Shown here: piece by piece, positions 46,443 through 55,422 of the stretch | Position numbering within the stretch: the first letter of the stretch is position 1 | Layout of the letters: every line of letters begins with the position of its first letter | From: Shewanella algicola | Lineage (GTDB): Bacteria > Pseudomonadota > Gammaproteobacteria > Enterobacterales > Shewanellaceae | Direction: 5' to 3' | DNA length: 64,000 bases | NCBI RefSeq assembly: GCF_014648035.1 | Contig: NZ_BMQI01000020.1 | Span: 17,253-81,252, forward strand | Made by a program: the position numbers and the translations under genes | Notes under the pieces: model-generated | Told to the model about the DNA's origin: nothing | Databases searched by the model: none | Seen by the model: only the letters and a program-made list of their open reading frames with translations

Positions 46443-47579
46443 GTGAAACGTTTTCGCTTAGGGGTAATCATTAATCCGTTAGCAGGATTAGGTGGCAGTG
46501 TTGGATTAAAAGGCTCCGACGGCGTAGCTTTAGAAGCCATTGCTAAAGGCGCAATCCCTAAAGCTCAGCTTCGTATGGAGCAGGCCTTAGCGGTAATATT
46601 ACCTTTTATTAATAACGTTGACATCATTACCGCTTCGGGCGACATGGGCGCAAATTTATGTCACCAAATGGGCTTTACTACCAATGAAGTCTATTACAGC
46701 GAAACGACCACCTCCTTGCAAGATACCCAAAATGCAGTCACGTGTTTACTCGAGCAACAGTTAGATTTATTGCTGTTTGCTGGCGGCGATGGCACCGCGC
46801 GCGATATTTATGCTGTTGTTGAAGATAAGTTGCCCGTATTAGGTGTACCTGCTGGCGTTAAGATCCACTCTGGTGTCTATGGTATTACGCCACATGCTTC
46901 TGGTCTGGTGGTGAGCATGTTACTGCAAGGTGAGCTTGTCAGTTTAATGTCGGCCGACGTGATGGACATAGATGAAGTTGCCTTTAGACAAGGCACGGTA
47001 AGAGCAAAACGATTTGGTGAAATGATAGTCCCAGCAGAGCCGCGATATATTCAAGCGGTGAAAATGGGCGGTAAAGAAGTGGATGAGTTAGTGTTAGCCG
47101 ACATTGCCGCCGATATTATTGAATCAATGGACGATGAGTTATTCATTATGGGGTCGGGCAGTACCGTTGCCGCTGTGATGGAAGATTTAGGGATAGACAA
47201 TACTTTACTCGGCGTTGATGTTATTCAAGACAAAACGTTAATTGCTCAAGATGTCAGTGCCAATCAATTACTCGAATTGACTGAGAATTTCTCCCTTGAG
47301 AAGGTTAAATTAGTGATCACTCTTATTGGTGGGCAGGGGCACATATTGGGGCGAGGTAATCAGCAATTGTCACCAGAGCTGATAAAACGCATCCCAAAAG
47401 ACAATATTTTTATCCTAGCCACAAAAACTAAGCTTAAAGCACTTGAAGGTCGACCATTAATTGTGGATAGTGGCGACCCTGAATTAGACAAAGCACTCAC
47501 AGGCTATTACAAAATAGTCACTGGCTTCCGCGATTACGTAATGTATCAAGTAGCCAACCCAGATTTAGTGGAGAACTAA
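46443..47579 (+). CDS. ATP-NAD kinase family protein
   Basis: A 378-residue protein with the NAD kinase-like fold: LLLFAGGDGTARDIYAVV carries the GGDGT motif and GVPAGVKIHSGVYG is the next conserved segment. It starts LGVIINPLAGLGG, as is typical of this long subgroup (around 370 residues), separate from the housekeeping NadK. Actual substrate is not established. The frame opens at 46380, but AAGGAG with a 5-base gap selects the GTG at 46443. yfcL follows after 3 bases. Confidence 0.88.
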   Translation: MKRFRLGVIINPLAGLGGSVGLKGSDGVALEAIAKGAIPKAQLRMEQALAVILPFINNVDIITASGDMGANLCHQMGFTTNEVYYSETTTSLQDTQNAVTCLLEQQLDLLLFAGGDGTARDIYAVVEDKLPVLGVPAGVKIHSGVYGITPHASGLVVSMLLQGELVSLMSADVMDIDEVAFRQGTVRAKRFGEMIVPAEPRYIQAVKMGGKEVDELVLADIAADIIESMDDELFIMGSGSTVAAVMEDLGIDNTLLGVDVIQDKTLIAQDVSANQLLELTENFSLEKVKLVITLIGGQGHILGRGNQQLSPELIKRIPKDNIFILATKTKLKALEGRPLIVDSGDPELDKALTGYYKIVTGFRDYVMYQVANPDLVEN

Positions 47580-47582
47580 ACC

Positions 47583-47861
47583 ATGTTAGAACAGTACGAT
47601 GCAGCATTAGAATCTTGGATCGAAGAAAGCGTAAATAACAGTGACGATGATGCATTGTTTGCTTGTGGTTACTTACAAGGTCATATCGCTGTTGTGTTAG
47701 CTGAGTTAGAAGTCGAAGCTGAGCAAGATTTAGCCGCTCTCGATCAAAAACTACTAGGCTGCTTAGCATTAGCTGATGAAGAATTAAATGCAGACGATTA
47801 CGCGTTAGTCGAAGCTGCCTGGCAACAATTGCGTCAACGTATCGTTGCGCAAGCAGCATAA
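47583..47861 (+). CDS. yfcL: YfcL family protein
   Basis: A 92-residue acidic, helical cytoplasmic protein of the YfcL family. Its start, MLEQYDAALESWIEESV, and position downstream of aroC are conserved with E. coli, where yfcL lies in the same neighbourhood. No motif suggests an activity. Function unknown. Confidence 0.85.
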   Translation: MLEQYDAALESWIEESVNNSDDDALFACGYLQGHIAVVLAELEVEAEQDLAALDQKLLGCLALADEELNADDYALVEAAWQQLRQRIVAQAA

Positions 47862-47882
47862 ATAGGAATAAAAATCGGCTTT

Positions 47883-48422
47883 ATGGTCAATTCTTTATCA
47901 CAAGTGACTATTGGTTTAGTCAACCCCAAAACCCCGGTTAACGTTGGCGGCATTATGCGCGCTGCAGGCTGTTATGGTGTCGACAGTGTCTGTTATACCG
48001 GCAAGCGTTACGAGCTAGCAGCTAAGTCTGGTGATGCGCAATATGATGTCGACACTAAAGATGCAGCTAAACGTATTCCGTTAGTGGGGGTTGAGTCATT
48101 ACTTGAAAGCGTGCCTCAAGGTGCAACCATTGTATGTGTTGACTTGGTGGTTGGTGCGACCCCATTACCGTTATTTACTCATCCCAATAATGCATTTTAT
48201 ATCTTCGGCCCAGAAGATGGCACTATTCCGCAGCAATTAATTGATGCCGCGACCGATGTTGTTTATGTGCCGACGGTAGGTTGTATGAATTTAGCGGCAT
48301 CAGTCAATGTACTACTTTATGATCGCCTTGCTAAAATGACCCAAGTTAAAGCGGATGATGAATTGATAAAACAAAGTCGTGATAATAATAACCGGACTAA
48401 AGTGAAGCATTGGTTGAAGTAA
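47883..48422 (+). CDS. TrmH/SpoU family RNA methyltransferase
   Basis: A 179-residue member of the SPOUT (TrmH) class of RNA 2'-O-methyltransferases, which bind SAM in a trefoil knot. Conserved motifs are NVGGIMRAAGCYGVDSV (motif 1 with its arginine), FIFGPEDGTIP-like YIFGPEDGTIPQQL (motif 2) and VPTVGCMNLAASVNVLLYDRL (motif 3). It lacks an N-terminal RNA-binding extension. The target nucleotide cannot be predicted. A terminator follows. Confidence 0.88.
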   Translation: MVNSLSQVTIGLVNPKTPVNVGGIMRAAGCYGVDSVCYTGKRYELAAKSGDAQYDVDTKDAAKRIPLVGVESLLESVPQGATIVCVDLVVGATPLPLFTHPNNAFYIFGPEDGTIPQQLIDAATDVVYVPTVGCMNLAASVNVLLYDRLAKMTQVKADDELIKQSRDNNNRTKVKHWLK

Positions 48423-48447
48423 GTTCGCTCAATATCATATTTATTCG

Positions 48448-48480
48448 AAAATGCCGAATGAGAAATCATCCGGCATTTTT
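48448..48480 (+). terminator. Terminator after the aroC-trmH block
   Basis: AAAATGCCG and CGGCATTTT pair over 9 bp, extended by ATGA/TCAT around a GAAA loop, with a T run on the plus strand, 25 bases after the methyltransferase stop. Confidence 0.85.
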
Positions 48481-48504
48481 TATGCTTGTTAATTTTAATT
48501 ATCA

Positions 48505-48609
48505 ATACCATTTAGTGTAAATAAGTAATGACTCAGCGAGAGTTTAAAAGTGCTTAAACAAGGCGCATGACTGAATGGATAGTGATTCTCTTTCAAGTCA
48601 TGCTGGTAT
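48505..48609. repeat. Short interspersed element with ATACCA / TGGTAT ends
   Basis: A 105-bp non-coding stretch that begins ATACCA and ends TGGTAT, the same terminal hexamers as the 312-bp element at 7551. The inner part contains CAAGGCGCATGACTGAATGG, a phrase I associate with small Shewanella repeats. Only one copy is in this window, so the call rests on ends and resemblance. Confidence 0.45.
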
Positions 48610-48685
48610 CAAGCCTTAATAGATTGAATAAAAGCCTGAAAATAATGTAGTTTAAGCTACCCTTTATTATTTTGTGGAGCTACCT

Positions 48686-49060
48686 ATGTCATTCCTCAGC
48701 CGATTATCCCAATGGCTACCGTTTGGACATGTGCCAGAAATGGATGCAAAAACCGTTTTTCAACATCTTGAAAATAACAATATTCAAATTGTCGATGTGC
48801 GCACTACGCTGGAGTGGGATAAATCACACATCAAAGGGGCGATTAACCTTCCTATTACTCACTTCTCTGCTGATTCTGTTGAAAAACTTCGGCTAAATGC
48901 TGACCAGAAAGTCATCGTTATTTGCCTCTCCGCCCATCGAAGCATTCCGGCCGTTAGAAAACTTAAGCAGTATGGTATTAAAGATGTGTACCAACTTAAA
49001 GGTGGAATGTTGAGCTGGTGGAAAGCGAAACTGCCGACATTATCAACTCAAGAAAAATAG
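48686..49060 (+). CDS. Rhodanese-like sulfurtransferase
   Basis: A 124-residue cytoplasmic rhodanese domain. The active loop is ICLSAHRSIPA with Cys near residue 77, after IVDVRTTLEWDKSHIKGAINLP. A GTG further upstream is in frame, but GTGGAG with a 6-base gap favours the ATG at 48686 (MSFLSRLSQWLPFG). An alpha/beta hydrolase gene follows after 15 bases. Sulfur acceptor unknown; third single-domain rhodanese in this window. Confidence 0.88.
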   Translation: MSFLSRLSQWLPFGHVPEMDAKTVFQHLENNNIQIVDVRTTLEWDKSHIKGAINLPITHFSADSVEKLRLNADQKVIVICLSAHRSIPAVRKLKQYGIKDVYQLKGGMLSWWKAKLPTLSTQEK

Positions 49061-49075
49061 AAAAGGTTCATCAAT

Positions 49076-49771
49076 ATGACGTTACTCTTTTTACATGGCT
49101 CGGGCTGTACCCATGTTGTTTGGCAGCACCAGCAACAGTTTTTTGAACATAGCATTGCTATTGATTACCCCGGTCACCCAGATGGGCAAACACTGACAAC
49201 TGTAGATGCGTTAACTCAATGGCTGGTAGACTACATTGCGCAGCATCAGTTGGATGAAGTGGTATTAGTTGGGCATTCTCTTGGTAGCGCCGTAGCAATG
49301 CAACTCGCTATCTCAGCAAAGGCAAAGATACAATTAAAGGCGTTAGTGCTCATTGGCGCGGGAGCTCGGCTCAAAGTGATGCCTCAACTATTACAATCAC
49401 TTTCAACATTGATCGAGTCAGCACAGCCTTTTCCAGAGTATTTACTGGCGGCAAATCAAAATATTGCCGAACCTCTACAATCACAAATCAACACTTCAAT
49501 TATCAAAAATGGCGTTAGTGTTATGCTGACTGATTTCACCATGTGCGATAAATTTGACGTTATTGAACAACTGCCGCAAATTGATGTCCCCACGTTAATT
49601 ATTGTGGGCGATGCTGATCAAATGACACCGATAAAATATGCCACATTTTTACAGCAGCATATCCCCAACGCGCAAATTGCCATTATAGAAGAGGGCAGTC
49701 ACATGGTCTTTGCTGAACAACCCGATACGGTAAATCAATGTATTGAAACCTTCCTTAACACACTTGATTAA
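49076..49771 (+). CDS. Alpha/beta hydrolase
   Basis: A 231-residue alpha/beta-hydrolase fold protein. The oxyanion segment LFLHGSG is at the N-terminus, the nucleophile elbow is VGHSLGSA (Ser near 83), the acid is in IIVGDADQMTP and the histidine in EEGSHMVF, so the catalytic triad is complete. Likely an esterase or related hydrolase; substrate unknown. It forms a small operon with the preceding rhodanese gene and lies before the tRNA array. Confidence 0.85.
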   Translation: MTLLFLHGSGCTHVVWQHQQQFFEHSIAIDYPGHPDGQTLTTVDALTQWLVDYIAQHQLDEVVLVGHSLGSAVAMQLAISAKAKIQLKALVLIGAGARLKVMPQLLQSLSTLIESAQPFPEYLLAANQNIAEPLQSQINTSIIKNGVSVMLTDFTMCDKFDVIEQLPQIDVPTLIIVGDADQMTPIKYATFLQQHIPNAQIAIIEEGSHMVFAEQPDTVNQCIETFLNTLD

Positions 49772-49850
49772 GCATGAGCTGACATATGTTGAGTTTATTC
49801 ACGTAGTTGAATGGTATGCGCGGCGCTATTTTTTGAGTATAGGAAGTCGT

Positions 49851-49985
49851 TGTGGGATCAGGACTTGATAAAAAGAAAGAGCAATGACCTTCGCTTTGGC
49901 TTATAAAAAAGGGCTGTTTATAAAATACAGCGGTTTGTGAAAAGCTGGGCCCGACGAGCTACCAACTGCTTTGGTACTAGCCTGA
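49851..49985 (-). pseudogene. Degenerate initiator tRNA-like copy, most decayed
   Basis: The plus strand retains GGGATCAGGACTTGA, CGACGAGCTACCAACTGCT and CCTTCG from tRNA-fMet, but with insertions in the T-arm and anticodon-arm regions (about 135 bases instead of 76) and with the acceptor 5' side lost. It is the copy farthest from the promoter. No CAT anticodon loop remains. Confidence 0.6.
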
Positions 49986-50063
49986 TGGTATTAGAGTTTT
50001 TATATTTGAATTAGATTGGATATGAAGATTTGAATTGGATATAAGAGTCAATATTTTTCAAAA

Positions 50064-50165
50064 TGGTTGCGGGAGCAGGACTTGATAAAAAAGCTACGAC
50101 CTTCGACTCTTGTTTATAAAAAGCTGAGGCCGACGAGCTATCAACTGCTTTGGTATTGGTCTGGT
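50064..50165 (-). pseudogene. Degenerate initiator tRNA-like copy
   Basis: The 3' half (GGTTGCGGGAGCAGGACTTGA on the plus strand) is nearly intact, but the T loop has gained about 6 bases, the anticodon arm is replaced by a T-rich stretch without CAT, and the 5' acceptor strand no longer pairs. The inserted segments are almost the same as in the copy at 50370, so the two share an ancestor after degeneration. Confidence 0.65.
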
Positions 50166-50248
50166 AATAATGGAGTTTTTATATTTAATTGGAGTTAAAT
50201 ATGGGGTTTTATTGTATGTGGGGGGGTAAATATAATGATTTTTCAAAA

Positions 50249-50324
<76 letters not shown>

Positions 50325-50369
50325 ACTGATTTTGATTACGTTTATCTTTATTCTTGTCAAACAAAAAAG

Positions 50370-50464
50370 TGGTTGCGGGAGCAAGACTTGATAAAAAGCT
50401 GCGACCTTCGACTCTTGTTTATAAAAAACTGAGCCCGACTATCTATCAATTGTGCTATTCCGCG
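50370..50464 (-). pseudogene. Degenerate initiator tRNA-like copy within the array
   Basis: A 95-base copy lying between two intact genes. The acceptor strands retain CGCGG and CCCGCAACCA, but the D arm is broken, the anticodon loop is replaced by about 20 bases that can form a hairpin (GTTT-TTTAT-AAAC), and the T loop is enlarged. The CAT anticodon is gone. Flanking sequence matches the intact upstream copies, so it arose inside the array. Confidence 0.7.
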
Positions 50465-50509
50465 TCCGATAAACGCTATCAATTATTTTAATTCTATTGA
50501 CTAAAGAAT

Positions 50510-50585
<76 letters not shown>

Positions 50586-50630
50586 TCCGATAAACGCTAT
50601 CAATTGTTTTAATTCTATTGACCAAAGAAT

Positions 50631-50706
<76 letters not shown>

Positions 50707-50751
50707 TCCGATAAACGCTGTCAATTATTTTAATTCTATTGACCAAAGAAT

Positions 50752-50827
<76 letters not shown>

Positions 50828-50904
50828 TCCGATAAACGCTGCTTCGTTGAATCTAAGCTACATGCCTGTTGGCGTGTTTTCTTGTCTGCTTCAAAGCGGA
50901 GCGA

Positions 50905-50933
50905 ACTATAGCGATCCTCCTTAAAGTTTGCAA
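50905..50933 (-). promoter_or_regulatory. Sigma-70 promoter of the tRNA array
   Basis: On the minus strand TTGCAA (50933-50928) and TATAGT (50910-50905) are 17 bases apart, close to consensus. The bases after the -10 box, TCGCTCCGC, are GC-rich, the discriminator type of stringently controlled stable-RNA promoters. It lies about 80 bases before tRNA copy 1. Confidence 0.75.
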
Positions 50934-51119
50934 GCAAAATCTAATTAAACCTATTTGTTTGCTGGTTAATTAATCGCTCTTTGGTCTAAATTGCAGGTAT
51001 TGATTATTTAACTGGCAAATTGCGGAATTTATAGTCTCATTTCGATAAGTCGTTGGGGATATGTGTTTGAACAGGTATAATGCTGCACTGAATTTTGTGT
51101 AACGATGACTGACTAATAC

Positions 51120-53255
51120 ATGTTTAATCTTTTTGCTGCAGCCCCTAAGGGTTTTGAATATAGCCTAGCCTCTGAATTGAAAGATTTTGGCGCTACCGAT
51201 GTTAAAGAAAGCGTTGCCGGTGTGTACTTTTCTGCACCGCTTGAACTGGCATATCGGATCACCCTGTGGACTCGCTTAGCGAGCCGTATCGTATTAGTTA
51301 TTTATAAAGGAGCTTGTGAATCTGCCGAGCAACTTTATAACGCAGCGTATTGTATCGATTGGCCATCGCACTTTTCACATAAAAAAACCTTCAGTATAGA
51401 TTTCCATGGTACAGGTGGTTTTATCAATAATACTCAATTCGGCGCGCTAAAAATCAAAGATGCGGTTGTTGACCGTTTTCGTGATGATGGTACCCCGCGT
51501 CCAGATGTTGAACGTGTAAATCCTGATTTTAAAATCGATGCGCATTTCCGTAATGGCCAATTAACCATTTCGATGAACTTTTCTGGGGCATCGTTACATC
51601 AGCGAGGTTATCGTTCAACAACAGGCGAAGCCCCGTTAAAAGAAAACCTCGCGGCCAATATGCTAGTGCGCAGTGGTTGGCAAGCCAATCAAACGACTAT
51701 CCTCGACCCATTTTGTGGTAGCGGCACCGTATTAATTGAAGCCGCTTTAATGGCGGCCGATATTGCCCCAGGCTTAAAGCGTGAAAAATTTGGTTTTGAA
51801 AACTGGCAAAGTCACAACAAAACGATGTGGCAAACTATTTTTGACGAAGCCCAAGCTCGCGCAACATTAGGTAAAACACGCTGCAAGATTAAGTTTTACG
51901 GTTCTGATATTGAAGCGCACCTTGTTTCAATTGCAAAACGTAATGCCGAAAATGCAGGCGTAGCAGAATTTATTGAATTTACCGTTTCTGATGCTTTAGA
52001 CGTTACGCCTCCAGTAAGTGAAGGCTTTTTAATTTCTAACCCGCCCTATGGTGAGCGTTTAGGTAATGTCACTGAACTGCTTCAACTTTATTACCAGCTT
52101 GGTGACAAGTTGAAAAAAGAGTTTGGTGGTTGGAAAATTGCCATGTTGTGCAGCGACATTGAACTATTATCGTCGCTAAAGCTTAAAGCTGACAAACAAA
52201 TGAAAATGTTCAACGGTGCACTAGAGTGTGCTTTTAACATTTACACCTTACATGCTAAAAGTACTCGTCGTGAAGCCGTTGTGCTCCCTGACGGTGTTGA
52301 TATTGCCGACATCGCTCCAGCATTTGCAAACCGCATTAAAAAGAATATAAAGCAACTTGAAAAATGGGCTAAAAAAGAACGTATCGACAGCTACCGTTTG
52401 TATGATGCCGACTTGCCAGAATATAACGTGGCCATCGATAAGTATGTCGATTACGTGGTCATTCAAGAATATTCAGCGCCAGCCACCATCCCAGAAGCCG
52501 TTACCAAGCGCCGCATCAGTGATGTGTTATTGGCATTGCCAAGTGCATTAGGTATTCATCCTGATCGCGTGACGCTAAAAACCCGCGAACGTCAAAAAGG
52601 CACAAGCCAGTATCAAAAATTAGATGAACGTAAAGTTGAGGTCATCACAGAAGAATACGGTGCTAAATTTAAGCTTAACTTAACCGGTTATTTAGATACT
52701 GGGCTGTTTTTAGATCACCGTGTAACGCGAAAGCTAGTGGGCGATAAATCTAAAGGTAAACGCGTACTTAATTTATTTGCTTATACTGGCTCCGCGTCTG
52801 TACATGCGGCAATTGGTGGCGCTAAAACAGTCACCACTATTGATATGTCAAACACCTATATTAACTGGGCGAAAGAAAACTTTGCGCTAAATGGTTTGTC
52901 TGGCGCTAAATACGACTTTATCCAGGCTGATTGTTTACAGTGGATAAAAGACAATAGTGATCAGCAATTTGATTTGATTTTTATTGATCCGCCTACGTTT
53001 TCTAATTCAAAACGTATGGAAGACAGCTGGGATGTACAGCGTGATCACGTCGAAATGTTAGGCGGATTAATTAAGCTGTTGTCTCCAACGGGCGAACTTA
53101 TTTTTTCTAACAACAAACGTAAATTTAAAATGGACATTGAAGCGTTAAACCAAGCCGGCATTAGCGTGACGAATATTGACCACTTATGTTTACCACTTGA
53201 TTATAAGCGCAACCCGCATATTCATAATGTGTGGTTACTGACCCATGCCAAGTAG
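51120..53255 (+). CDS. rlmL: Bifunctional 23S rRNA methyltransferase RlmL/RlmK
   Basis: A 711-residue fused enzyme that methylates guanines 2445 (RlmL part) and 2069 (RlmK part) of 23S rRNA. The N-terminal THUMP domain (about 45-155) is followed by a methyltransferase with [17 protein letters not shown] and [12 protein letters not shown], then a second one with [19 protein letters not shown] and [15 protein letters not shown]. Its end overlaps the glutaredoxin gene by 11 bases. The order rlmL-uup is shared with E. coli. Confidence 0.96.
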   Translation: MFNLFAAAPKGFEYSLASELKDFGATDVKESVAGVYFSAPLELAYRITLWTRLASRIVLVIYKGACESAEQLYNAAYCIDWPSHFSHKKTFSIDFHGTGGFINNTQFGALKIKDAVVDRFRDDGTPRPDVERVNPDFKIDAHFRNGQLTISMNFSGASLHQRGYRSTTGEAPLKENLAANMLVRSGWQANQTTILDPFCGSGTVLIEAALMAADIAPGLKREKFGFENWQSHNKTMWQTIFDEAQARATLGKTRCKIKFYGSDIEAHLVSIAKRNAENAGVAEFIEFTVSDALDVTPPVSEGFLISNPPYGERLGNVTELLQLYYQLGDKLKKEFGGWKIAMLCSDIELLSSLKLKADKQMKMFNGALECAFNIYTLHAKSTRREAVVLPDGVDIADIAPAFANRIKKNIKQLEKWAKKERIDSYRLYDADLPEYNVAIDKYVDYVVIQEYSAPATIPEAVTKRRISDVLLALPSALGIHPDRVTLKTRERQKGTSQYQKLDERKVEVITEEYGAKFKLNLTGYLDTGLFLDHRVTRKLVGDKSKGKRVLNLFAYTGSASVHAAIGGAKTVTTIDMSNTYINWAKENFALNGLSGAKYDFIQADCLQWIKDNSDQQFDLIFIDPPTFSNSKRMEDSWDVQRDHVEMLGGLIKLLSPTGELIFSNNKRKFKMDIEALNQAGISVTNIDHLCLPLDYKRNPHIHNVWLLTHAK

Positions 53256-53478
53256 TATTGTGCCTTATATTTTGTATCACACAGAGGGGTGCCATCTGTG
53301 TGAAATAGCCCAATCACTTATCGAACAAACTGATATTAAGTATCAACACGTCGACATCTGTGATGACGCAAGCTTAGCCGAGCGTTATGGCATTAGCATT
53401 CCTGTGTTAGTGCAAGATGACCGTGAATTATTTTGGCCTTTTGATGTCACACAATTACAAGAGTTTATAGGAGTTTAG
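53245..53478 (+). CDS. Glutaredoxin family protein
   Basis: A 77-residue thioredoxin-fold protein with redox motif CHLC near residue 17 ([13 protein letters not shown]) and the cis-proline segment [11 protein letters not shown]. Such small proteins lie between rlmL and uup in Vibrio and Shewanella. It overlaps the end of rlmL and is followed after one base by uup, so it is co-transcribed. Redox partner unknown. Confidence 0.88.
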   Translation: MPSSIVPYILYHTEGCHLCEIAQSLIEQTDIKYQHVDICDDASLAERYGISIPVLVQDDRELFWPFDVTQLQEFIGV

Positions 53479-53479
53479 A

Positions 53480-55396
53480 TTGAGTCTGGTTCGGATAAAT
53501 AATGGCTCATTAGCCTACGGTTACACTCCTTTGCTGCACAATGCAGATTTTACTATTGAGCCCGGCGAGCGCGTTTGTATTGTTGGTCGCAATGGTGCGG
53601 GTAAATCTAGCCTAATGAAAGTGTTATCAGGTGATGTATTACTCGATGATGGCGAATTTAACATTGCCAATGATGTCAACGTTAGCCGTTTACAACAAGA
53701 TCCACCAAAAGCAGAAACAGGCTCGGTATATTCTTATATTGCTGCAGGTTTAAAAGAAATTGGTGAAGCATTAGAAAAATATCATCAGCTATCGCACGAT
53801 GTGGCCGAAGCGAATCCCGACGACATGGAACGCATGCTTAATCAAATGCAGCGTATTCAGGAAGTGTTAGACCACAACAATGGTTGGCAATTAGATTCGC
53901 GCATCATCCAAAACTGCCAATTATTGGGGCTAGATCCTGACAAACCATTAAATGAATTATCAGGTGGCTGGCAGCGTAAAGTGGCTTTAGCCCGTGCGTT
54001 AGTGGTTGAGCCAGATTTATTACTGCTCGACGAACCAACCAACCACCTCGACATTGATACCATCGAATGGTTAGAGCAATTTTTATTAAACTTTAAAGGC
54101 GCCATCGTATTTGTCAGTCACGACCGTGGCTTTATTCAACGAATGGCAACCCGAATCGTCGACTTAGACCGTGGCGTTGTTACCTCATGGCCTGGTAGCT
54201 ATCAAGCATATTTAGATGGCAAGCAAGAGTGGCTGCGTGTTGAAGCGGAGAAAAACGCCCATTTTGATAAAAAGCTCGCAGAAGAAGAAACCTGGATCCG
54301 CCAGGGTGTTAAAGCGCGTCGTACTCGTAACGAAGGCCGCGTTCGAGCCTTAAAGGCATTACGAGCTGAACGTGGAGAACGACTCAATCGTCAAGGCAAT
54401 GCCAAAATGGCCGTGTCTGATACCGAGCGCTCAGGTAAGTTAGTGTTTGATGTTAAAAACGTTAATTACAACCTGCCAGACAAAGACCTAGTTAAAAACT
54501 TCAATACCACGGTTATGCGCGGTGATCGTATTGCATTAATTGGTCCTAATGGTTGTGGTAAGTCGACCTTAATTAAATTATTGATTGAAAAGCTACAACC
54601 GCAATCAGGTGAAATCAAAGTCGGTACCAAATTAGAAGTGGCTTACTTTGACCAATATCGCGAAGCACTTGACCCTGAAAAAACCGTTGAAGAAAACGTC
54701 GGTGAAGGCAAAAGCACCGTGACGATTAATGGTCAAGACCGCCATATTTTAAGTTACTTACAAGATTTCTTGTTTTCGCCTATGCGTGCCCGCACACCGG
54801 TTAAAGCGCTTTCTGGTGGCGAAAAGAACCGATTATTACTCGCAAGATTGTTATTACGCCCTGCAAACTTGATTATTCTCGACGAACCAACAAACGACCT
54901 TGATATTGAGACCTTAGAGTTGTTAGAGTCTCTGCTCACCGATTTCGAAGGTACTTTATTGATAGTCAGTCACGACAGAGCATTTATTGATAATACCGTC
55001 ACCAGTAGCTGGTGGTTTGCAGGTAATGGTCATTGGTCTGAATACGTGGGTGGTTACCAGGATGCGATTTCTCAGGGCGCTAAATTTTATTCTGAGGAAC
55101 CAGTTGCAACTAATGTTGTCCAATCGAAACCAGTAGTAGAAACAAAGCCTGTAAAAGCACCTGAAAAGGCAGCAAAAAAACTCTCTTATAAATTACAAAA
55201 AGAGTTAGAAGCACTTCCAAGCCAAATGGAAAAGCTTGAACAAGAGATAGAAACATTACAGCAAACGGTAAGTAGTGCAGATTTTTATAATCAACCTACC
55301 GATACGGTTAATAAAGCTCTGCAAACATTAGCAGAGAGTGAACAGAATTTAGAGCTGTGCTTCCAACGCTGGGAAGAACTAGAGTCAATGAAGTAA
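53480..55396 (+). CDS. uup: ABC-F ATPase Uup
   Basis: A 638-residue cytoplasmic ABC-F protein with two ATPase domains and no membrane part. Walker A motifs are VGRNGAGKSSLMK and IGPNGCGKSTLIK; signatures are LSGGWQRKVALAR and LSGGEKNRLLLAR; Walker B segments read LLLLDEPTNHLD and LIILDEPTNDLD. The C-terminal 90 residues form the coiled coil typical of Uup. E. coli Uup affects transposon excision and ribosome function. TTG start with TAGGAG 6 bases upstream. Confidence 0.95.
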   Translation: MSLVRINNGSLAYGYTPLLHNADFTIEPGERVCIVGRNGAGKSSLMKVLSGDVLLDDGEFNIANDVNVSRLQQDPPKAETGSVYSYIAAGLKEIGEALEKYHQLSHDVAEANPDDMERMLNQMQRIQEVLDHNNGWQLDSRIIQNCQLLGLDPDKPLNELSGGWQRKVALARALVVEPDLLLLDEPTNHLDIDTIEWLEQFLLNFKGAIVFVSHDRGFIQRMATRIVDLDRGVVTSWPGSYQAYLDGKQEWLRVEAEKNAHFDKKLAEEETWIRQGVKARRTRNEGRVRALKALRAERGERLNRQGNAKMAVSDTERSGKLVFDVKNVNYNLPDKDLVKNFNTTVMRGDRIALIGPNGCGKSTLIKLLIEKLQPQSGEIKVGTKLEVAYFDQYREALDPEKTVEENVGEGKSTVTINGQDRHILSYLQDFLFSPMRARTPVKALSGGEKNRLLLARLLLRPANLIILDEPTNDLDIETLELLESLLTDFEGTLLIVSHDRAFIDNTVTSSWWFAGNGHWSEYVGGYQDAISQGAKFYSEEPVATNVVQSKPVVETKPVKAPEKAAKKLSYKLQKELEALPSQMEKLEQEIETLQQTVSSADFYNQPTDTVNKALQTLAESEQNLELCFQRWEELESMK

Positions 55397-55422
55397 AGCA
55401 TTAATAAAACAGGAATGGTTAC

